DNA of 64,000 nt from Phytohabitans flavus (GTDB lineage: Bacteria > Actinomycetota > Actinomycetes > Mycobacteriales > Micromonosporaceae): NCBI RefSeq assembly GCF_011764545.1, contig NZ_AP022870.1:2030001-2094000 (forward strand). Reading direction: 5' to 3'. Both the position numbers and the translations under genes were made by a program. Under the pieces are notes generated by a model. That model was not told where the DNA came from. It saw only the letters and a program-made list of their open reading frames with translations, and did not search any database. Shown here in pieces: positions 1 through 7,987 of the stretch (position 1 is its first letter; every line of letters begins with the position of its first letter).

Positions 1-1
1 C

Positions 2-949
2 GCGATCCAGGCACAGACCTACCCGAACATCGAGGTGGTCGTCGTCGACGACGCGAGCACCGACGACTCGGTAGCGGTCGCGCGGGCGCACGGCGTGCGC
101 GTGGTCGCGCTGACCGACAACGGCGGGTGCGGTCGGGGGCGCAACGTCGGCGCGGCGCACACCACCGGCGAGATCCTGTTCTATGTGGACTCCGACCTGG
201 CGCTCGCGCCGGACGCGGTCGAGCGGGCGGTGGCTACCCTGAGCGACGAGTCAGGGCTGGGCGCCGTGTGCGGGCTCCAGGACCCCGAGCCGCTGCTGCA
301 CGACACGCCCGTGGCCCGGTACCGCGGGCTTCAGTACCACTACTGGTCGGTGAGCGGCGAGGGTGACGTGACGGTGCTCTTCCCGGCGATACTCGCGATC
401 CCACGGGCGGTCTACGAGGAGATCGGCCCGTTCAACGAGGGGCTCGCGCAGACCGAGGAGGTCGACTACGCGTACCGGCTGTCCCGGCGGTACCGGATCC
501 GGCTGACCAGCGCCGTGCGCGGCCGCCACGACCCCGACCACGCGCTCCGGCCACTGCTGCGCAAGCTCTTCCACCGGGCGCGGCTGCGGGTGCCGCTGTA
601 CGCCAAGGCGCGCGAGTCGGCGACGGGCTTCGAGACCGCCACGCGTGCCTACGGGACGCTCGCCGCGCTGGCAACCCTGCCCGCGCTGGCGCTGCCGCTG
701 CTCTTCGGTCCACTGTGGCTGATCGCGCCGGCCGCCCTGCTCACCGCGTCGATCGCGGTCGACCACGGCATGTACGGGTTCGTGCGTCGCCGCAAGGGCG
801 TACCGTTCCTGATCTTTTTCGCCGCCACGCACTTCGCGGTCAACGCGACGATCGCCGCGGGGCTCGGGGTGGGCGTTGTGCAGTGGGCGGTGTCCCGTCC
901 GTTCCGGGGGCTCTACGACACGACGTTCCCGAGCAAGGTACCGGCGTGA
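2..949 (+). CDS. GT2 family glycosyltransferase, 5'-truncated by the window edge
   Basis: An open frame runs from the first full codon (base 2), so the real start lies upstream. The visible 315 residues begin inside a GT-A Rossmann core (VVVVDDASTDDS), followed by a DxD-like metal site (YVDSDLA) and a conserved TEEVDYAYRLSRR segment that resembles the GT2 acceptor/base region. Two hydrophobic spans near the C-terminus (about residues 220-290) would anchor it in the membrane with the catalytic domain inside. It is closely similar in layout to the GT2 half of the fusion protein at 2059-4290, including the shared tail motif of a membrane span followed by a GFVRRRKG-type loop, so the two look like paralogues. 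Its stop overlaps the GTG of the next gene, indicating one operon. The sugar and acceptor cannot be read from sequence. Confidence 0.88.
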   Translation, partial: AIQAQTYPNIEVVVVDDASTDDSVAVARAHGVRVVALTDNGGCGRGRNVGAAHTTGEILFYVDSDLALAPDAVERAVATLSDESGLGAVCGLQDPEPLLHDTPVARYRGLQYHYWSVSGEGDVTVLFPAILAIPRAVYEEIGPFNEGLAQTEEVDYAYRLSRRYRIRLTSAVRGRHDPDHALRPLLRKLFHRARLRVPLYAKARESATGFETATRAYGTLAALATLPALALPLLFGPLWLIAPAALLTASIAVDHGMYGFVRRRKGVPFLIFFAATHFAVNATIAAGLGVGVVQWAVSRPFRGLYDTTFPSKVPA

Positions 950-2062
950 CGAGCCAGACCGCCGTCCGCGAGGCTGTCCGGGTGACGGTCTCCCTCCGGT
1001 CGGCTGGAACTGGCGACGCCCCGTACGCGTGGTGCTCACCGGTGCTCCGGCACTGTGGTTGCTCTTCGTCGTCGCCCAGCTAGTCGTGAGTGGACGGCTG
1101 TGGTGGTGGCGCCCGGCGGACCTGCTGCCGCCGTTCCTGTTCGTCGCCGTACCGGTGCTGCTCACGCTGGTGGCCCTCCCGTTCCGCTGCTCGCGGCGCA
1201 ACGCGGCCGTGCTTTGCGCCGGCGCGCTGGCCATCGGGGTCAGCCTCGCCGGGTTCAACCCGCTCGGGGCGCTGCGGGGAGGCGGGCCGGTCCCGCCCGA
1301 CGGCGTGCGGGTGGTCTCGTGGAACACCGGCTACTGGCACGAGCCCGGTGAAGAGGGCGACTTCTACGCCCTGCTCGCTAGGCAGGAGGCCGACGTCTAC
1401 CTGCTCCAGGAGTACCTGTACTACCCCGATGGCGTACCGGTCCGGGTGGACGAGCTGGAGACGCTCCGGCAACGGATGCCCGACTACCACGTGGCGGTCG
1501 CCGGCGAGCTGATTACGCTGTCCCGGTACCCGATCGTCGCCCAGTACGGCCTCGACGCGCCCGGGGCGCCCGTGCCGCCGGACTCCGACTTCCCCGACTT
1601 CTGGCGCTACAAGACCCTCCGTACCGACCTCCGCGTCGGCGACCGGGTCCTCTCCGTCTACAACGCGCACATTCCGACTCCACTGTGGATCGGTGGGCCG
1701 AGCCCGTTCAGCGCGCAGTTCTGGAACACGATCCGCGACCTGCACGGCCAGCGCGGGCCGCAGCTGGCCGCCCTGGCACGGGACGTCGAAGCGAACCCCA
1801 ACCCGGTGTTCGTGGCTGGCGACATGAACACGACGTCGGCGATGGGGGAGCGCGAGCGGTTCCCCGCCGGGCTGCGCGACGCGGCTGAGGCCGGGGGCGC
1901 GTTCTACCCCGCGTCGTGGCCGGTCGGCGGCGACAACTTCCCCTCTGGTGGCGGCTGGACTGGGCACTCGTCTCGCCCGGCGTGCAGGTGCACCGGTACC
2001 AGCTGCGCGACCCCGCCGGCCTCTCCGACCACCGCCTCCAGTACACGGCGGTGTCACCGTGA
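946..2062 (+). CDS. membrane-anchored endonuclease/exonuclease/phosphatase-fold protein, two apparent frameshifts
   Basis: The main frame gives three N-terminal membrane spans and then an EEP-fold domain with WNTGYW, LLQEY (metal-binding Glu), YNAHIPT and AGDMNTT. The gene reads cleanly only if one base is added in each of two C4 runs, at 1019-1022 and 1940-1943. With both repairs it starts at the GTG overlapping the previous stop (946), runs 372 codons, regains the catalytic LSDHR motif of the fold, and ends in a TGA overlapping the GTG of the next gene. Unrepaired, the 3' frameshift removes that Asp-His pair and reads on to 2081, and an in-frame GTG at 1029 or 1032 would be the start. Family members include phosphodiesterases and nucleases. 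In this glycan operon a phospholipid- or glycan-phosphate hydrolase is a guess. Confidence 0.7.
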
Positions 2063-4290
2063 CACGTCAACGGTGGCTTGACGCCGTCCGCGGCGTCGCC
2101 ATCATCGCCGTGGTCGTGGACCACGTGACGTTCATGGCGTTCCACAGTGTCTGGGCGGGGCTGATGCAGGTGGCGCACATCGGCGCCTTCGGCCTCGCGG
2201 TGATCTTCCTGGTCACCGGGTACGTGATACCAGCCTCGCTGGAGCGCGGCGGCAGCCCCGCCCGGTTCTGGGTCAGCCGGGCCTTCCGCCTCTATCCGAT
2301 GTGGATCGTCGTGGCCGTGGCGGCGATCGCGGCCAGCCTCGCCGGTGTGGCTCCGCTGCCGGGCGAGCTGTGGCGCCAGCCGGGCATGATGCTGCTGGCC
2401 AACCTCACACTGCTCCAGAACCTGCTGGGCGTACCCGGGCTGCTCGTCGTGCTCTGGACGCTCAGCTACCAGGTGGCGTTCTACGCGCTGGTGACCGCCG
2501 CGTACCGGTTCGGCCTGCACAGGCGCGGCGCCGAGACCGCGATCGCCCTTGGCGCGCTGGCCATCGTGGTCACCCTCGCCCAGCGGCTGCTCGGGCCGGT
2601 GCCGCTGCCGCGCACCGGGTGGTTCGTCGCCGTGGCGGTGGCGGTCCTGGCGGCAGGGCTGTGGGCCGCCCTGCGCGGCGGCCGAGCGGTCGCCGCGGCG
2701 GGCGCGGGCGTACTGGTGCTGGCGATCCTGGCGCTCACCGCCCGAACTCAGCACGCCGACGGCTGGGGCCTGGTCATCCTCGCCATGATGTTCACCGGCG
2801 CCGCCCTCTACCAGGCTCGGCGGCGCGCGCTCCTCGCGGTGGGCACGCTGCTCGCCGCCGCGGCGGTCACCGGGTGGGCCGGCGGCGGACTGTCGTACCT
2901 GTCGGAGCTGCCGCCCGGCGCGGCGGCCCGGGTGTGGTTCACCGGGCTCGTCTCCGGGGTGCTGCTCTTCGTCCTCGCGCCGCTCGTGCGCGACCGGCTG
3001 ATCCCGCGCCCGCTGGCCGTGGTCGGCGTCACCAGCTACTCCATCTACCTGCTGCACATGGGAGTGATTCTGATGCTGCTGCCGATGCTGGAGGAAGCCG
3101 GGCGCGCGGCGTGGTGGTGGCAGGTCGCGGCCTTCGCCGCGGTGTTCGCGGTGGTGCTGCCGATCTCCTACCTCTCGCACCGGCTTGTCGAGGTGCCGGG
3201 TCAGCGGCTGGGCCGCGCACTGTGGCAGCGGTACGGGACACCGCGACCGCCCGCCGCCCAGGCCGAGCCCGCACCGGCCACCGACGACCCCGACACCCGG
3301 GTATCGGTGATCATCCCGAACTACAACAAGGCGAAGACGCTCCGCGCCTGCCTGGAGTCGGTGTACCGGCAAGGACACCCGCCGTTCGAGGTCATCGTCG
3401 TGGACGACGCGAGCACCGACGGCTCCCGCGCGATCGCCGCCGAGTTCCCCTGCCGGCTGGTGGCGTTCGAGGCCAACCGCGGTGTCTCGGCGGCGCGCAA
3501 CGCGGGCGCGGCAGCCGCCACCGGCGATGTGCTGTTCTTCGTCGACTCGGACATCGCGCTCGCCACCGACGCCGTCGCCAACGCGGTAGGCCTCCTCCGC
3601 GAACGCCCCGACCGCGGGGTCGTACAAGGCATCTACGAAGCGCAACCGCTCTTCCCGGACGGGCCTGTGGAGGCGTACAAGACGCTGTTCGAGCACTACT
3701 GGCGGCAGCGGAGCGCCGGTGTGGTCGACGCGACCCTGTTCGCGCTGACGGCCGTGCCGCGGCGGGTCTTCGAGGAGGTCGGCGGCTTCGACGAGAAGAT
3801 GCGCGACGCCGAGGACATCGAGTTCGGCACCCGCCTGCCGGCCCGGTACGCGATCTGGATGAGCGACCGGGTGCTCGGCCGGCACGACGACGTGGACAGG
3901 TTCTGGCCGTACATGTCCGAGCACGTGGGCCGCGCCCGCAACTACGGGGCGCTCGTCGCGCGGCTGCTGCTGGGCCGCGCGCGTCCGGGGCCGGACCGGG
4001 GCTCGCGCGGCGTCGACGTCGCCACGGTCGCGTGCATGGTGAGCTGCGCGCTGGCGGTGGTCGCGCTCCCGCTGGCGGTCGTCTCCGGCTGGCTGCTGCT
4101 CGTACCGCTGGCGCTGGTGGTGGTCTTCGTGACCATCGACCGGCGGCTGTGGGGCTTCGTCCGGCGGGAGAAGGGGAGCCCGTTCCTCCTGTACTTCATC
4201 CCGATGCACTTCCTGATGCACACCACCCAGATCGTCGGGATGCTCGCCGGAGCCGTCGCGGCCACGGTGCGACCGGGGCGGCAGCGGTGA
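2059..4290 (+). CDS. acyltransferase family 3 - GT2 glycosyltransferase fusion
   Basis: This is a 743-residue two-enzyme membrane protein. Residues about 1-385 form an OafA/YrhL-type acyltransferase-3 domain: a start motif of R-W-L-D-A-V-R-G followed by the VVDHV histidine, about ten membrane spans, and an ending typical of the family (SYSIYLLHMG, then SYLSHRLVE). After a short Pro/Ala linker, residues about 415-640 are a complete GT2 catalytic domain (VSVIIPNYNKAKTL, VVDDASTDGS, FVDSDIA, and an AEDIEFGTRL acceptor-site motif), followed by two more spans. GTG start at 2059 overlaps the upstream stop. The protein would both glycosylate and O-acylate a lipid-linked or surface glycan at the membrane; substrate unknown. 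Fusion of these two activities in one chain is uncommon in my experience of the families. Confidence 0.88.
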   Translation: MTRQRWLDAVRGVAIIAVVVDHVTFMAFHSVWAGLMQVAHIGAFGLAVIFLVTGYVIPASLERGGSPARFWVSRAFRLYPMWIVVAVAAIAASLAGVAPLPGELWRQPGMMLLANLTLLQNLLGVPGLLVVLWTLSYQVAFYALVTAAYRFGLHRRGAETAIALGALAIVVTLAQRLLGPVPLPRTGWFVAVAVAVLAAGLWAALRGGRAVAAAGAGVLVLAILALTARTQHADGWGLVILAMMFTGAALYQARRRALLAVGTLLAAAAVTGWAGGGLSYLSELPPGAAARVWFTGLVSGVLLFVLAPLVRDRLIPRPLAVVGVTSYSIYLLHMGVILMLLPMLEEAGRAAWWWQVAAFAAVFAVVLPISYLSHRLVEVPGQRLGRALWQRYGTPRPPAAQAEPAPATDDPDTRVSVIIPNYNKAKTLRACLESVYRQGHPPFEVIVVDDASTDGSRAIAAEFPCRLVAFEANRGVSAARNAGAAAATGDVLFFVDSDIALATDAVANAVGLLRERPDRGVVQGIYEAQPLFPDGPVEAYKTLFEHYWRQRSAGVVDATLFALTAVPRRVFEEVGGFDEKMRDAEDIEFGTRLPARYAIWMSDRVLGRHDDVDRFWPYMSEHVGRARNYGALVARLLLGRARPGPDRGSRGVDVATVACMVSCALAVVALPLAVVSGWLLLVPLALVVVFVTIDRRLWGFVRREKGSPFLLYFIPMHFLMHTTQIVGMLAGAVAATVRPGRQR

Positions 4291-5267
4291 CCGGGCGGCC
4301 GGCGCCGCGCTGGCGGCGCGTGCTCGACCGTACGGTGACGCTCGCCTTCGTGGGGCTGCTCTGCGTGGGCCTGGTGCTGATGGTGCGGAGCCAGGACTGG
4401 ACGCCCGTGGCGGAGCTTGCCGCGCGGCTCAGCCCCGGCGAGATCGCCCTCGCGCTCAGTTCGGCGTTCCTGGTCGACGCCTGCGGGCTCCTGCTGGGTG
4501 TCATGTCGTGGCGGGCGCTCTTCGTGGACCTCGGCGCGCGGGTGGACGTGTGGACGTCCTCGCGCCTGTTCTTCGTCGGCTTCCTCACGAAGTTCGTACC
4601 GGGCCGCCTCATCGCCCTGCCGGTGCTGGTACGCATGGGCAAGGCGATCGACATCGGGCCGATCCGGCTGGCGTCCGTGTTCGTGCTGAGCTGGTCCGTC
4701 GTCGCGCTGACCGGGCTGACCCTCGGCCTCGCGGCCGGGCCGGCGGCCGCCGGGCTGAGCACCGGCTGGCTGATCGCGGCGGCGGTGCCGACGGTAGCGC
4801 TGATGGTGCGCCCGGGCCTGCTCAACTGGGGCATCCGGACGGGAGCCCGGCTGCTGCGCCGTCCCGATCCGGACGTCTCCGCCTCGAACGGCGGCGTCCG
4901 CAAGGCGATCGTCGCGCAAACGCTCTCTTGGGTGGTCTCGGGGCACCACGTGTGGCTGCTGGCCGTCGCCGCGGGCGCGCCGCCCGCCAAGTCGTACCTA
5001 GTCTGTGTCGCGGGCTTCGCGGTGGCCACCACCGCCGGCATCGTCGTGATGATCGCGCCGGACGGGCTCGGCGTCCGCGAAGCGGTCCTCGCGGTCGGGC
5101 TGGCGACCGTTATGCCACTGTCGGTCGCGACCACCGTCGTCCTGGCCAGCCGCCTGGTCAGCACGTTGAGCGGGGCCACCGTTGGCGCGGTCGGCCTGCT
5201 GGTGTCGCAGCACATGCACCGGCGTCGGTACCGTGCGGTCGCCGCGCCGCCCGCAACCGCCGGGTGA
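4287..5267 (+). CDS. lysylphosphatidylglycerol synthase TM / flippase-like (UPF0104-type) membrane protein
   Basis: 326 residues with six to eight hydrophobic spans. It carries the family hallmarks FVGFLTKFVPGR near residue 90 and PDGLGVREAVL near residue 260, matching the membrane domain shared by MprF-type flippases and AglD-like proteins. It lacks the cytosolic aminoacyl-transferase domain, so it should move or stabilise a lipid-linked intermediate rather than aminoacylate lipid. GTG at 4287 overlaps the stop of the acyltransferase-GT2 gene, making it the fourth gene of the coupled surface-glycan operon. The 3' end lies opposite the frayed 3' end of the convergent BTAD regulator gene. The family is firm; the flippase function is inferred. 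Confidence 0.85.
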   Translation: MTGRPAPRWRRVLDRTVTLAFVGLLCVGLVLMVRSQDWTPVAELAARLSPGEIALALSSAFLVDACGLLLGVMSWRALFVDLGARVDVWTSSRLFFVGFLTKFVPGRLIALPVLVRMGKAIDIGPIRLASVFVLSWSVVALTGLTLGLAAGPAAAGLSTGWLIAAAVPTVALMVRPGLLNWGIRTGARLLRRPDPDVSASNGGVRKAIVAQTLSWVVSGHHVWLLAVAAGAPPAKSYLVCVAGFAVATTAGIVVMIAPDGLGVREAVLAVGLATVMPLSVATTVVLASRLVSTLSGATVGAVGLLVSQHMHRRRYRAVAAPPATAG

Positions 5268-6770
5268 GGGCGGCGCGTGCGCGTCCAGCAGGTTGAGCCG
5301 GTCCTGGTCGGCCAGCTCGGTCAGCAGCTCGACCAGCGACGGCGTGACCCGCGCGGCCCCCAGCTCCGCCGCCACCCGCAGGGTCAGCGGGCGGCTCAGC
5401 CCGTTGCGGACCATCGCGTCGATGGCGACCGACTCGCTCTCGTGTACCAGCCGCGGGCCGATCAACCGGTGTACCAGCGCCACCGCGTCGGCGTGGGGGA
5501 GCGGGCCGAGGTCGAGCCGGTGGGCGCCGTGCACGCTCACCAGGCCGGCGAGCCGGTCCCGGCTCGTCACCAGCACCGCCGAGGTCGGGGTACCGGGCAG
5601 CAGCGGGCGCACCTGCTCGCTCGACACGGCGTCGTCCAGCACGATGAGCAGCCCGCGCCCGGCCACCTCGCTGCGGTAGTACGCGGCCCGTTCCTCCAAG
5701 TCGCCCGGGACACCCGGGCCGTCCAGCCGCAGTGCCCTGAGGAGCCGCGCGAGTGCGTTGTTGGGGTCCAGCCCGCGGAGGTTGACGTAGAGCTGCCCGT
5801 CCGGAAACCTGTCCGCGGCGCGGTGGGCCCACTCGATCGCCAGCGCGCTCTTGCCCACCCCGGCGACCCCGGAGAGGACGGCGACGGGCACCTCGGCCGG
5901 GGCGGCGGCGCCAGTGCCGGTGAGGAGCGCGTCAAGCCGTTCCAGCTCGCGCGTGCGGCCCGTGAACGCGCGTACCCCGGCCGGCAGCTGCGCCGGCGTG
6001 ACCCGGATCGCCCGCGCCTCCTGCGTCCCCTCGCCGCGCAGGATCGCCCGGTGGATCGCCTGAAGCTCGGTACCGGGATCGGCGCCCAACTCCTGCGCCA
6101 GCCGGTGCCGTACGGCCGCGTAGTGCGTCAGCGCCTCGGCGGCGCGGCCGGTGGCGGCCAGCGCGCGCATCAGCACCGCCACGAGGGGCTCGGCGAGCGA
6201 GTACTCGACAAGCTCCTGGACCAGCGGACCGATCACGGCCGGCGCGTCCCCGGCGTCGAGTGCGGAACGGGCCCAGGCGATGACCGCGCTGAGCCGCTGC
6301 TCGCGCAGTACCTGCCGGGTCGCCTCCACCCACGGCCCGGACAGGCCGGCGAGCGGCTCGCCCCGCCACAGGTCCAGCGCCTCGCGGAGCAGGGCGACCT
6401 GCGCCGTGGCGGGCCGGCCGGCGCGGGTCGCCTGCCGTACCAGCAGGTTGAACTGGTGCACGTCGACCTGGTGCGGCGGCATCTCCAGCACGTATCCGCC
6501 GGCGCGCCGAGCCAGCCGGACCGTCGTACCGTCGGCGGCCTGGGCCTCTTCGAGCGCGCGCCGGATGCGCGTGACGTGCGTGTGCAGCAACCTGGTGCTC
6601 CGCCTCGCGGGCACCGGTCCGGCCATCCGATCCATCAGCGTCTCCGCCGACACGAGCCGTCCGCTGTCCACGGCCAGCACCGCGAGCAGCACCTGCTGCT
6701 GTGGGCGCCCGCCCGACAACGCCCGACCACCGGCGTGCAACTCCACGGGTCCAAGCAATCGGAGCTCCAT
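4998..6770 (-). CDS. BTAD / NB-ARC transcriptional regulator (SARP/AfsR-like), 3'-truncated
   Basis: The N-terminus is an OmpR-type winged helix (MELRLLGPVELHAGG to about residue 95). A bacterial transcriptional activation domain follows (about 100-245, ending in THYAAVRHRLAQELGADPG), then an NB-ARC ATPase with P-loop GVAGVGKSA near residue 300 and the VVLDDA Walker B equivalent LIVLDDAV. The protein should activate genes in cis when its ATPase module is switched on. Homology stops near residue 500 (around base 5270): the last 90 or so residues are simply the reverse complement of the convergent flippase gene and have no domain character. AfsR-type proteins normally continue with the rest of the winged-helix region and a TPR sensor, so this copy has probably lost its 3' part. 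ATG at 6768-6770. Confidence 0.85.
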   Translation of the reverse strand: MELRLLGPVELHAGGRALSGGRPQQQVLLAVLAVDSGRLVSAETLMDRMAGPVPARRSTRLLHTHVTRIRRALEEAQAADGTTVRLARRAGGYVLEMPPHQVDVHQFNLLVRQATRAGRPATAQVALLREALDLWRGEPLAGLSGPWVEATRQVLREQRLSAVIAWARSALDAGDAPAVIGPLVQELVEYSLAEPLVAVLMRALAATGRAAEALTHYAAVRHRLAQELGADPGTELQAIHRAILRGEGTQEARAIRVTPAQLPAGVRAFTGRTRELERLDALLTGTGAAAPAEVPVAVLSGVAGVGKSALAIEWAHRAADRFPDGQLYVNLRGLDPNNALARLLRALRLDGPGVPGDLEERAAYYRSEVAGRGLLIVLDDAVSSEQVRPLLPGTPTSAVLVTSRDRLAGLVSVHGAHRLDLGPLPHADAVALVHRLIGPRLVHESESVAIDAMVRNGLSRPLTLRVAAELGAARVTPSLVELLTELADQDRLNLLDAHAPPSPGGCGRRGDRTVPTPVHVLRHQQADRANGGPAQRADQAAGQDDGGRDRQWHNGRQPDREDRFADAEPVRRDHHDDAGGGGHREARDTD

Positions 6771-7384
6771 CAGGCATCACCGGATCCCGACCCTGACGGA
6801 GCGATCTGGTTACTCACCACATCGGACACAGTGCTGTCAGTTAGCGGCCTGGTCTAGATCCTTCCCGCTATAGAGATCGACCTCGACCGAAACTTGAGCA
6901 GTTCTCAAGTACTCCTTGGCTCCTGTGATCAAACCTTCTTCCGAACCGTTCTATGTGTCCGGTGTGTTAACGGCGGTTCGTCGGCTCCGCTGGCTGTCAA
7001 CCGCTGGCGTGCGGGTTGGGTGGGGATGGTGGGCCCGGGCGACGGGGCGCTACGTGCCGTAATCCACGCGGTTCGTGCTGCACGCGGCGTGACGCGGTGC
7101 GTAGGCGGGCCTCAAGACGGTGCTCATATCAAGTTGTAGCGATGGCTAGCGCCGGCGTGACGGCTGAAGGCGGAGCTTTTGGGGTCAGGGTGGGCCTCGG
7201 CGTCGTGTCACGGACGAAGATCCAAAAGCAAGGGCATTGAGCTACCGCGATGTTCGTCGTGGTCCGGACCGTCGCTCCCGCGGCCTCACCCTTCGCGGTT
7301 GGGCAAGTTCACCCCCGGGGGTCGTGGTCGGCCGACCACGACCCTTGGCTGCCGGGTCCGCGCTTGGGCCCAACCTTGACCTAG

Positions 7385-7619
7385 GGCCTGTTTCAAGATC
7401 CTTGCCGGGCTGCGCCGGGCCCAGACGACGACCGGCGGCGCCGGGCGTAAGGCCGCTTACAACGGCCGTCTGATGGTGCGGGCCAGCGTCGTGTGTCCAT
7501 CACTGAGCCTGATGGTTCGCTCGCAAGCTCGCTCACGCCCGGTATGCGACCTTGCGCCCCGGCTTGCCGGATCGCCGCCTGGATCCCGGCTCGCCTCGAC
7601 AATCCTTTTGAAACAGGCC
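7385..7619. mobile_element. 235-bp MITE with 12-bp inverted ends and CTAG target duplication
   Basis: Left end GGCCTGTTTCAAGATCC and right end (reverse complement) GGCCTGTTTCAAAAGG form an inverted repeat of 12 exact bases. Both sides are flanked by CTAG (7381-7384 and 7620-7623), and the empty site is visible in the 34.5-kb repeat copy as GACCTGGCTCGG. It has no transposase gene. The ends and a YTAR-type 4-bp duplication resemble IS5-group elements, so it may be mobilised by an IS5-type transposase elsewhere in the genome. A shortened relative lies at 63427-63501. Confidence 0.72.
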
Positions 7620-7717
7620 CTAGCTCGGCAGTTGGGCGCAGGTCCATCCAGGACAGACACGCGCCCAAAGGGCGCTCGGTTCGCCTTGATCGACGCTACG
7701 ACGGCCGCCGTCTGGCA

Positions 7718-7765
7718 GATCGTGGTACCGAGCGGCCCCTCTGGGGGCGGTTGGATACCACGATC
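7718..7765. repeat. long hairpin, family member 1 (GATCGTGGTAC type)
   Basis: The outer GATCGTGGTA pairs with TACCACGATC, and the inner GCGGCCCC pairs imperfectly with GGGGGCGG across a TCT-like loop. Members with the same outer ends lie at 32265-32312 (different inner sequence) and at 40960-40981 plus 42767-42788, where an IS1182-type element sits in the loop. Confidence 0.7.
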
Positions 7766-7987
7766 TTTCGCCTACACCGCGGTCCACATCTGACGCGGAC
7801 CCGGGGAAAATACCCATCTTAAGAAATTGAATGCAACCCCGACCCTGAAAGATCTCTAGTGCGGCGTGTGTGTGCGGAGCGCGGGGGATGCCGGAGCGTC
7901 GAATGTAGACGGTCGTGGTTTCGGTAGTTTGGTAGGCGAACGATGACCCGGTCGGGCGCGGCGCCGCATGGCCGAACTGTGCGATAG

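Larger units (their letters stand above)
7180..7765 (+). repeat. composite dispersed repeat, copy 1 (core module plus hairpin), interrupted by a MITE
   Basis: The core at 7239-7303 reads GAGCTACCGCGATG, then TGGTCCGGACC, then GCTCCCGCGGCCTCACCC. The same order appears at 32441-32502, 34641-34699, 40547-40617 and, split by an IS, at 42916-42957/44498-44529. Upstream, the stretch with GATCCAAAAGCAAGG aligns with GATCCAAACCAAGG beside the 32.4-kb copy (other strand). Downstream, the GGTCGGCCGACC region and the CTCGG-AGTTGGGC to GGGCGCTCGGTT-GCCTTGAT region align with the copy at 34491-34735. Comparing the two copies shows exactly where the MITE went in. Confidence 0.75.
6771..7987. other. gene-free repeat island
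   Basis: No open frame in this 1.2 kb shows codon bias or a recognisable domain. From about 7180 it holds a composite dispersed repeat shared with 32.3-32.6, 34.5-34.7 and 40.5-45 kb. The core module lies at 7239-7303, a 235-bp MITE at 7385-7619, and a long hairpin at 7718-7765. The first 400 bp (6771-7180) contain nothing I can name beyond the promoter region of the divergent BTAD regulator gene. Confidence 0.6.

Noticed and set aside
1708..4221. An 837-codon open frame on the minus strand across the glycan operon
   Set aside because: Antisense shadow: low-complexity H/R/Q-rich sequence with no domain, while the plus strand carries clear acyltransferase and GT2 motifs.
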